Source of the DNA: an uncultured Eubacteriales bacterium
GTDB taxonomy: Bacteria; Bacillota; Clostridia; Oscillospirales; CAG-272
Length of the DNA stretch: 7,634 nucleotides
Direction of reading: 5' to 3'
NCBI GenBank assembly: GCA_900552255.1
Contig: URZF01000065.1
Coordinates: 1-7,634 of the forward strand
Positions 1-5,120 of the stretch are shown here, piece after piece. The notes under the pieces were generated by a model. It searched no databases. It saw nothing but the letters and a program-made list of their open reading frames with translations, and was not told the origin of the DNA. Numbering within the stretch: the first letter of the stretch is position 1; every line of letters begins with the position of its first letter. Position numbers and translations under genes: made by a program.

Positions 1-151
1 TTTTTCACTTTTTTGACGGCCGCACCGGTCGGCTTTTCGTCATAGATAAACAGAGAGAACTGCCAGTCCCGTAGGTATCCAATGTATCGCCGCCCGATAG
101 GCCGTTTGATGGAGCACCGGATATTCGTCGGGGCTTATATAGGAGGGAAAA

Positions 152-607
152 TCAAAGCGCTTTGTGTCCGATTGCCCTCGGGAATATATAAATATAGAAG
201 GAAAACAGGAGAAAAACAAACGGCATATCAAAGCCGTACGCAAAGGCGGGATAAAGCGCCATGAGAAAGATAAGGCAGGAATAGACGGCGATTCCGCGGC
301 GCAGGGGCGCGGTTTTCCGTGCGACGCGATCGGAGCTCTTTCCCGCGGCTTCCTTGCGGGAAAGAAGAAAATTCTGCCATTCCTTCACGCTTTTCGGTTC
401 TTTTTGAATCCGCCGTCCGCCGATGGAATCCGAAAGAAACAGGAGCAAAAACAAAGTAAAAACGGCATATGCGGCGACGCTTATTCCAATCACCGCCTGC
501 TCGGACAGGTGAAGCTTCGCTTCGGCACCGAGGCTGAACATGATGAGCGTAATTGCAAAGAAAAGAAATATGCGAAGCGCGGCGGAGGCCGGTGTTTTGA
601 AATTCAT
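152..607 (-). CDS. Small four-helix membrane protein of unknown function, downstream of mntP
   Basis: I do not recognise the family. The 151-residue product has four hydrophobic stretches, at about residues 9-28, 38-59, 107-125 and 129-145. They are split into two hairpins by a basic, hydrophilic loop (about 61-105) rich in Lys and Arg, which should be cytoplasmic. No catalytic or metal-binding motif stands out. I chose the ATG at 607 because AAGGA lies 7 nt upstream. An in-frame ATG at 643 has no convincing ribosome site and starts only 4 nt after the mntP stop. The gene follows mntP by 40 nt on the same strand with no terminator between, so it is probably on the same riboswitch-controlled transcript. 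A link to manganese or envelope function is inference from position only. No clear terminator follows it within the window. Confidence 0.72.
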   Translation of the reverse strand: MNFKTPASAALRIFLFFAITLIMFSLGAEAKLHLSEQAVIGISVAAYAVFTLFLLLFLSDSIGGRRIQKEPKSVKEWQNFLLSRKEAAGKSSDRVARKTAPLRRGIAVYSCLIFLMALYPAFAYGFDMPFVFLLFSFYIYIFPRAIGHKAL

Positions 608-647
608 GACGGATTCCTTTTTGTGTATTTTGGCGCTTTCCATAGAT

Positions 648-1199
648 TCAGAGAACGCCCAAATGCTCGAGAAGAATTTTGATTCCCATGAGAATCAGCA
701 CGGCACCTCCGAAAAGCTCCGCTTTGGATTTGTATTTTGCGCCGAACACATTGCCGACCTTGAGGCCTATCGCGGAAAGGACGAATGTGATGGAGCCGAT
801 GACGGCGATGGCGACCCAAATATTGACCTCTTGAATGGCAAAGGTGACGCCGATTGCAAGCGCATCGATGCTGGTCGAGACCGCGAGCGGCAGCATGGCA
901 CGCACGCCAAAGGAGGCATTCATCTTCTCCCCCTTGTCTCTGGATTCCCACATCATGCTGATTCCGATCAGAATGAGCAGGGCAAAGGCGACCCAGTGAT
1001 CGATTTTTTCGATGTATTCCTTAAAGCCCGCGCCGAGAAAATACCCGATCATGGGCATCAGCGCCTGAAACCCGCCGAAATATGCTCCTACGGTAAGCGC
1101 GCGGCCGAGCGTAGCCTTTTCGACCGACAGTCCCTTGCATATCGATACCGCGAATGCGTCCATGGAAAGTCCGACGGCGATGACGATGAGTTCCCACAT
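648..1199 (-). CDS. mntP: Manganese efflux pump MntP
   Basis: The 183-residue product matches the MntP (YebN, formerly DUF204) family in length and pattern. This inner-membrane protein exports Mn2+ and protects cells from manganese overload. It has six hydrophobic segments arranged as two related halves. Each half carries the family's acidic motif inside a helix: MDAFAVS near residue 14 and IDALAIG near residue 112. In E. coli the equivalent aspartates (D16, D118) are needed for export. I chose the ATG at 1199 because the protein then begins [12 protein letters not shown], typical of the family. An AGAGGAG site lies 11 nt upstream, a rather long spacing. The open frame extends upstream to 1361, but that part is the riboswitch leader, not protein. 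Expression is very likely switched on by Mn2+ through that leader. The identification is strong; the function is known from family members. Confidence 0.95.
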   Translation of the reverse strand: MWELIVIAVGLSMDAFAVSICKGLSVEKATLGRALTVGAYFGGFQALMPMIGYFLGAGFKEYIEKIDHWVAFALLILIGISMMWESRDKGEKMNASFGVRAMLPLAVSTSIDALAIGVTFAIQEVNIWVAIAVIGSITFVLSAIGLKVGNVFGAKYKSKAELFGGAVLILMGIKILLEHLGVL

Positions 1200-1235
1200 A
1201 TGTTTTGATTCTCCTCTTAATTGATATTGACAGAT

Positions 1236-1272
1236 AAAAAAAGACCTATCTGCCGCGTGAACAGATAAGTCT
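1236..1272 (-). terminator. Riboswitch-controlled intrinsic terminator before mntP
   Basis: On the minus strand AGACTTATCTG (1272-1262) pairs with CAGATAGGTCT (1252-1242): eleven pairs, one of them G-U, with a 9-nt loop. The stem is followed by an unbroken T run to 1236. The 5' arm contains the CTTAT that forms P1 of the aptamer, so P1 and terminator are mutually exclusive. Without Mn2+ the terminator should form and stop transcription about 40 nt before the mntP start codon. Confidence 0.9.
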
Positions 1273-1353
1273 CGTCGTTTCATGCGGGGCCAGAACAGCG
1301 CGTGTTCAGTGTGTTGGCCGCGCAGCGCCGAGGCGCCGACTACTCCCTTATGC
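1265..1353 (-). ncRNA. yybP-ykoY manganese riboswitch (aptamer)
   Basis: The minus-strand leader of mntP contains both signature loops of the yybP-ykoY class: AAGGGAGTAG (L1 side, about 1349-1340) and ACGACGAGAC (L3 side, about 1278-1269). Helix P1 is ATAAG (1351-1347) with CTTAT (1269-1265). Inside, a hairpin of six pairs with a CTCG tetraloop lies at about 1337-1322. A longer arm pairs 1324-1315 with 1292-1283 with one mismatch and is capped by GAACA/TGTTC. GTCG (1340-1337) can pair with CGAC (1277-1274), closing the junction. This class binds Mn2+ between L1 and L3 and commonly precedes mntP. L1 has GGGAGTA where many members have GGGGAGTA. The P1 3' strand is shared with the downstream terminator, so ligand binding should favour read-through (an ON switch). 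Confidence 0.93.
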
Positions 1354-1361
1354 TTTCGCAC

Positions 1362-1390
1362 ATTGTATCACCTTTTCCGTGTTTTGTCAA
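1362..1390 (-). promoter_or_regulatory. Sigma-70-type promoter of the mntP transcript
   Basis: On the minus strand a perfect TTGACA (1390-1385) is followed by a 17-nt spacer and TACAAT (1367-1362), which is preceded by TG at the extended -10 position. Transcription should start near 1354-1356, right at the 5' edge of the riboswitch aptamer. That fit of spacing supports both calls. The promoter is seen only as sequence; activity is inferred. Confidence 0.87.
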
Positions 1391-1423
1391 CTGAGAATTG
1401 CGCGGTTTTCGGGCGATTTTATG

Positions 1424-1453
1424 TTGACAGAAAAATGGGGGATATGTTATACT
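1424..1453 (+). promoter_or_regulatory. Promoter of the Wzz-like/ABC/DUF1854 operon
   Basis: A perfect TTGACA (1424-1429) is followed by an 18-nt spacer and TATACT (1448-1453), preceded by TG at the extended -10 position. The start point should be near 1460, leaving a leader of roughly 55 nt before the ATG at 1516. It diverges from the mntP promoter, with 33 bp between the two -35 boxes. It is the only good promoter I see ahead of the four plus-strand genes. Confidence 0.8.
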
Positions 1454-1455
1454 TC

Positions 1456-1472
1456 AATATACGAAATATATT
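1456..1472. repeat. Short inverted repeat over the probable start point of the plus-strand operon
   Basis: AATATA (1456-1461) and TATATT (1467-1472) form a perfect 6-bp inverted repeat around a 5-nt spacer. It sits directly downstream of the -10 box, where a repressor could block initiation. The arms are pure A/T and short, so chance is a serious alternative; an operator role is inference only. Confidence 0.3.
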
Positions 1473-1501
1473 AGGGAAATATGTCGAATCCCTCTTATGA
1501 C

Positions 1502-1505
1502 GGAG
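1502..1505 (+). promoter_or_regulatory. Ribosome binding site that decides the start of the Wzz-like gene
   Basis: GGAG here lies 10 nt before the ATG at 1516 but only 1 nt before the in-frame GTG at 1507. The ATG is therefore the better start, making the protein 198 rather than 201 residues. Confidence 0.6.
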
Positions 1506-1515
1506 CGTGACGCCT

Positions 1516-2112
1516 ATGACTTATCGTGAACTTCTGCTTTCTCTGCGCCGCCGTGCGCTGCCCATTCTGCTGGTCTCGTTTCTGTGCGGTGCCGCTTTCT
1601 TTTCCGTGACGGCGTTCCTTTTACCTGAACGGTATGTCGCCTCTACGGTTTTTTGTGTCAGGAACCGCACAGGATATGAGGAGGGCATCACCAGCGCCGA
1701 TCTTGCGGCGTGCGAATCGCTGACCGATCCGTGCATCGCGCTGATGACGGGCTCGGAGATCATGAGCCTTGCGTCGGGATCCCTTGACGGGATGACGGAG
1801 AGCGCCCTTAAAAGCAGGCTTTCGTTTGAAAATATGGGCGCCGGCGTTTTTCGGATGTCGGTTACGGACGGCGATGCCGAACGCGCAAGGGCTGCCGCCT
1901 TGGCGATTGCCGAGGCATCGGTGCCGCGGATCCCTGCGGTCATCGATGCGGGCGCGCTTACCGTCATCGACGGGGTATCGGTGACGCCGCTCGCGCGTCC
2001 TGCCGGGCGGAATGCCGTCATCGGCTTTGCCGCGGGGCTTGCCGTATCGGTGTGCTTCGTTATTTTTTCGGCGGCGCGCGGAAAAAAAGCGCGCGCTGCT
2101 CGTTCTGTGTGA
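1516..2112 (+). CDS. Wzz/YveK-like membrane protein (polysaccharide chain-length determinant family)
   Basis: The 198-residue product has the topology of the Wzz/YveK/CapA family. It has a short cytoplasmic N-terminus (TYRELLLSLRRR), a first membrane helix at about 14-36, an extracytoplasmic domain of about 37-163 that opens with the usual Tyr-x-Ala-Ser-Thr strand (YVAST, 40-44), a Pro-containing stretch, a second helix at about 166-186, and a basic cytoplasmic tail. Family members set polysaccharide chain length, and in Gram-positives they also partner with and activate tyrosine kinases of the CapB/YwqD type. No kinase or glycosyltransferase gene is in the window, so the partner is missing or elsewhere. 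It is the first gene of the plus-strand operon and ends 21 nt before the first ABC gene. The similarity is by topology and N-terminal pattern, not by a decisive motif, so another two-helix membrane protein is possible. Confidence 0.75.
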   Translation: MTYRELLLSLRRRALPILLVSFLCGAAFFSVTAFLLPERYVASTVFCVRNRTGYEEGITSADLAACESLTDPCIALMTGSEIMSLASGSLDGMTESALKSRLSFENMGAGVFRMSVTDGDAERARAAALAIAEASVPRIPAVIDAGALTVIDGVSVTPLARPAGRNAVIGFAAGLAVSVCFVIFSAARGKKARAARSV

Positions 2113-2133
2113 AGGAAAGGACGGTAACTGAAT

Positions 2134-4407
2134 TTGTTTGAAATCGATCGAATACCGGCGGAGATATACGCCGTGCTTGCCGATAAAGGTGTCAGGACGG
2201 AGGATATCCTGCTTGCCGCTTACTGCGACAGGGACAGGGATCATACGCCGTGCGACACCTATCTTTTTGCGACGGCGGAGGAGCTGCTGGTGCTTTCCGG
2301 CCTGTTTTCCCGCGAGACGGACACGCGCCGCCGCCGCTTTGCTAAAATTTGGAATGAAACGGAATATACGGTCTATTCCCTGAAAAGCCTGAAAGGCTTC
2401 AAAATCGAGGAGCTGATTTCCAGCGCAAGGTTTACAGCCGAGGACGAAAATGGAGAACCGATTTTTCTCGCGGCCATGACGAACTTCTGCCGCACCTCTA
2501 TGATCGTCTTTAAAAAATATATCGATAAGATCAAGTGCGACGGCGCCTTTGAGGTGGATCCCGACGACGATCCGAAATCGAATCGATGCCCGAAATGCGG
2601 GAACCGCTATCCGGAGAAAAACAGAAAAATCTGCCCGAAATGTATGGATAAGGGCAAGCTTTTCCGCAGGATCGCGGGCTTTTTCCTGAAATACAAGCTG
2701 TATCTCGTCCTATCGCTCGTCTCGCTTGTGTTCATGACGGCGCTCAGTATCCTCGCTTCTTATTTTTCCGCAGGCTTTTTCTACCGCGAGGTGCTGGAGG
2801 AGGACGGGAGCTTTTACGGCATGATCGCTTTCGTGCTTGTTTTGGTCGTCGGCGCGAAGCTGCTGACGACGGGCTCTACGATCGTCAACAACTATGTGAC
2901 CTCCATCATCGCGGCAAAGGTGAATTTTGACTTGAAGAAAACGATCTTCGGCGCGATCGAGCGTCTTTCCCTCGGCTTTTTCACAAGCCGTCAGACGGGC
3001 GGACTCATGACGCAGATCAACAACGATTCCAACACGATCTACGACTTTTTCTGCAATATTCTTCCGTATTTTATCGTCAATGTGGTCAAGGTCGCGGTGC
3101 TCGTCGTGCTGCTGCTCCTTATCGATCCGCTGCTTTCGCTCTTGTCTCTCATGGTGATTCCCGTTTCTTTCATCGTGATGCGGATCAGCTATGCCAAAAA
3201 CCGCAAGCTGCATGCCAAGCGGTATTCGAGCCAGCGGTCGATGACCTCTTTTCTTTCCGACGAGCTTTCCGGCATGAGGGTCGTCAAGGCCTTTTCCAAG
3301 GAAAAGGAGGAGATCGAACGGTTCGACGCGCGCTCGGCCCGTCTTGCGCAGGCGGATATCCGCCGCGGCGTGTTCAATACGTTTTTCTCTCCCCTGTCCG
3401 GCTTTATTCTCTATACGCTCGGCAATCTTGTCGCACTCGGCGTCGGCGGCTGGTTCGTGATACAGGGCAGGCTCGATTATGCCGATCTCATGATGTTCAC
3501 GACCTATATGAATATGATTTACTCGCCGTTGTTTTTTTTCAGCGAAATGTCGGAAATGACGGCGGACTGCTCCAACTCCCTGCAAAGACTTTTTGAGATC
3601 ATGGATTCTCAGCCGGAGGTCTGCGAGGCGGAAAACCCCATGCGCTGCGATACGTTTCGGGGCGACGTGCGCTTTGATAACGTGTCGTTCTCCTACATCA
3701 AGAACCACAAGGTCATCGACAATGTGAGCTTCGAGGTCGAGGCCGGCAAAACGCTCGGCATTGTCGGTCATACGGGCGCCGGAAAGAGCACGCTTGCCAA
3801 TCTGCTGATCCGGCTTTATGATCCGGAGAGCGGCACGGTCACCATCGACGGAACCGACATCAAGAAACTCGCGTTTGCCGATCTTTACCGCAATATCGCG
3901 ATCGTTTCGCAGGAGACGTATCTCTTCATGGGCACGATTCTCGAAAATATCCGCTATGCGCGTCCCGACGCGAGCTATGACGAGGTCATCGCGGCGGCGA
4001 AGGCTGCCGGCGCGCACGATTTCATCGTGAAGCTGCCGGACGCCTACGATACGAAGATCGGCTTCGGCTATAAGGATTTGTCCGGCGGAGAGCGTCAGCG
4101 GCTTTCCATTGCAAGGGCGATTCTGCGCAATCCGAAGATCCTGATCCTCGACGAGGCGACGGCGGCGATGGATACCGAGACCGAGCGGAAAATCCAGTCG
4201 GCGCTCACCGAGCTTGTGAAGGGCAAAACCACCATCATGATCGCGCACCGTCTTTCGACTCTGCGCGACGCCGACAGTCTCATCGTCATTGAGAACGGCA
4301 AGGTGGCGGAGTCCGGCACGCATGACGAGCTGATGGCAAGGGACGGCGTCTATCACAAGCTTTACAGCCTCCAAATCGAGGCGCTGAAAAACGCGGGCAT
4401 CGCGTAA
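2134..4407 (+). CDS. ABC exporter subunit A with N-terminal PH-like domain and zinc ribbon
   Basis: This 757-residue half-transporter is about 170 residues longer than a standard exporter subunit because of its N-terminus. Residues 1-145 form a soluble domain resembling a bacterial PH fold. Residues 152-170 are a zinc ribbon with Cys152, 155, 167 and 170 (CPKC, eleven residues, CPKC). A six-helix exporter domain spans about 187-480, and the ATPase domain is 512-757. Walker A is GHTGAGKST (545-553, Lys551), the Q-loop is Gln593, the signature is LSGGERQR (649-656), Walker B ends in Asp673-Glu674 and the switch His is 705, so the site looks fully active. The X-loop before the signature reads KIGFGYKD rather than the usual VGERG type. 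It probably pairs with the ABC protein at 5121-7322. The start is TTG at 2134: a stop lies three codons upstream and no ATG occurs early. AAAGGA is 12 nt upstream, a long spacing. The substrate is unknown. Confidence 0.9.
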   Translation: MFEIDRIPAEIYAVLADKGVRTEDILLAAYCDRDRDHTPCDTYLFATAEELLVLSGLFSRETDTRRRRFAKIWNETEYTVYSLKSLKGFKIEELISSARFTAEDENGEPIFLAAMTNFCRTSMIVFKKYIDKIKCDGAFEVDPDDDPKSNRCPKCGNRYPEKNRKICPKCMDKGKLFRRIAGFFLKYKLYLVLSLVSLVFMTALSILASYFSAGFFYREVLEEDGSFYGMIAFVLVLVVGAKLLTTGSTIVNNYVTSIIAAKVNFDLKKTIFGAIERLSLGFFTSRQTGGLMTQINNDSNTIYDFFCNILPYFIVNVVKVAVLVVLLLLIDPLLSLLSLMVIPVSFIVMRISYAKNRKLHAKRYSSQRSMTSFLSDELSGMRVVKAFSKEKEEIERFDARSARLAQADIRRGVFNTFFSPLSGFILYTLGNLVALGVGGWFVIQGRLDYADLMMFTTYMNMIYSPLFFFSEMSEMTADCSNSLQRLFEIMDSQPEVCEAENPMRCDTFRGDVRFDNVSFSYIKNHKVIDNVSFEVEAGKTLGIVGHTGAGKSTLANLLIRLYDPESGTVTIDGTDIKKLAFADLYRNIAIVSQETYLFMGTILENIRYARPDASYDEVIAAAKAAGAHDFIVKLPDAYDTKIGFGYKDLSGGERQRLSIARAILRNPKILILDEATAAMDTETERKIQSALTELVKGKTTIMIAHRLSTLRDADSLIVIENGKVAESGTHDELMARDGVYHKLYSLQIEALKNAGIA

Positions 4408-4542
4408 AAGGAAGCGGGCGGCATACGCCGCTTTGAGAGGGGGAGCTTCCGAAAAGGGACGTGCGGAAAATATTTCATCTTTTAACGTATCGCTTTCGCA
4501 GCTCCTTTAAATAAAAATATTCAGCATAAAGAGGAAATATAT
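4408..4542 (+). other. Intercistronic gap with nested inverted repeats
   Basis: These 135 bases separate the first ABC gene from the DUF1854 gene, while the other gaps in the operon are 21 nt or less. GGAAGC (4410-4415) pairs with GCTTCC (4445-4450), enclosing a small hairpin, GCGGC/GCCGC around ATAC (4418-4431). No T run follows, so it is not a typical terminator. It could be an RNA processing or stability element. No open frame of note and no convincing promoter is visible. The A/T-rich stretch at about 4506-4525 could hide a weak one. Confidence 0.4.
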
Positions 4543-5106
4543 ATGGATCAAAACAAAATGGGGGGCAGACGCCGTCCGCCCGAGGGCGGCGCGCCCGGCA
4601 GAAAACCGACGGCGGAGAATCCGAACACGCCGGAAATCACAGAAAGCAACGCTTCTTTTCTCATGCGCGGCGGCTTTCTGTACATGAAGCATCCGAAGGA
4701 CGCGGAGCCGGTGCGGGTAATGCTGCATCGGGATTTCCCGTTTGAATTTCTATGGGAGTACATATCGGTGCTCGATGTCGACGGCTATGAGCTGGCATCG
4801 ATTCGGAAAATCGACGATTTTTCCGGCGAGGAGCGGGAAATGCTTGTCCGTGAGCTGGAGAGAAAATATTATTCTCCGGTGATCCGGAAAATCTATTCGG
4901 TCAAGGAACGCTTCGGCTTTTCCTACTGGGACGCGGAGACCTCCGCGGGCCGGCTGACCTTTACGCTTCAGGATACGTTCAAAAGTATGGTCCGCGCGGG
5001 CGGCGGCCGGCTGTTTTTGTTCGATGTGGACGGGAACCGCTTCGTGATCGAAGATACGGAGGCGCTCGACCGCAGAAGCTATAAGAAGATCGAGCTTTAT
5101 CTGTAA
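4543..5106 (+). CDS. DUF1854 family protein, probable accessory factor of the flanking ABC exporter
   Basis: The 187-residue product is soluble, with no signal peptide or membrane helix. Residues 1-40 are a low-complexity Gly/Pro/Arg-rich tail, probably disordered. Residues 55-187 match the DUF1854 pattern as I know it: an FPFEFLWEYISVLD opening, a GYELASI strand, an acidic helix (SGEEREMLVRELE), a SPVIRKIYSV strand, a central WD-ET segment, a DVDGNRFVI strand and a final ALDRRSYKKIE helix. Its biochemical role is unknown. The family occurs beside ABC transporter genes and, in some bacteria, beside cyanophycin genes. Here it lies between two paralogous exporter subunits, 14 nt before the second, which argues for a direct role with them in the cytoplasm. 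The start ATG has GAGGA 7 nt upstream, the best translation signal in the operon. Family assignment is from memory of the pattern, not a search. Confidence 0.85.
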   Translation: MDQNKMGGRRRPPEGGAPGRKPTAENPNTPEITESNASFLMRGGFLYMKHPKDAEPVRVMLHRDFPFEFLWEYISVLDVDGYELASIRKIDDFSGEEREMLVRELERKYYSPVIRKIYSVKERFGFSYWDAETSAGRLTFTLQDTFKSMVRAGGGRLFLFDVDGNRFVIEDTEALDRRSYKKIELYL

Positions 5107-5108
5107 GC

Positions 5109-5115
5109 GGGGTGA
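5109..5115 (+). promoter_or_regulatory. Ribosome binding site that decides the start of the second ABC gene
   Basis: GGGGTGA (5109-5115) resembles the extended Shine-Dalgarno GGAGGTGA. Its GGGG core is 8 nt before TTG at 5121, a good spacing. The alternative in-frame starts, GTG 5112 and ATG 5115, lie inside or directly against this site and would depend on a weaker AAGCGG. I favour TTG 5121, though ATG 5115 cannot be excluded. Confidence 0.55.
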
Positions 5116-5120
5116 TGATA

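Noticed and set aside
12..38. GCCG/CGGC hairpin followed by TTTT as a plus-strand terminator near the left edge
   Set aside because: Only four stem pairs and a broken T run; no gene ending there can be shown.
540..1208. Plus-strand frame of 222 codons opposite mntP
   Set aside because: It is antisense to a well-supported gene and consists of charged low-hydrophobicity sequence with no recognisable domain.
1200..1361. Upstream extension of mntP to an ATG at 1361, giving 237 residues
   Set aside because: The extra 54 codons are the riboswitch and terminator RNA; MntP normally begins with a [14 protein letters not shown] segment, at 1199.
1473..1493. AGGGA/TCCCT inverted repeat in the leader of the plus-strand operon
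   Set aside because: Five pairs with an 11-nt loop and no T run; likely chance.
1481..1510. Nine-codon leader frame (MSNPSYDGA) just before the Wzz-like gene
   Set aside because: It has only a poorly spaced AGGG upstream and no attenuation-type codon run or terminator; it is too short to call without conservation.
2710..4374. Long minus-strand frame of 554 codons opposite the first ABC gene
   Set aside because: It mirrors a clear ABC exporter gene, has a His/Arg/Asp-rich composition typical of antisense shadows, and shows no domain.
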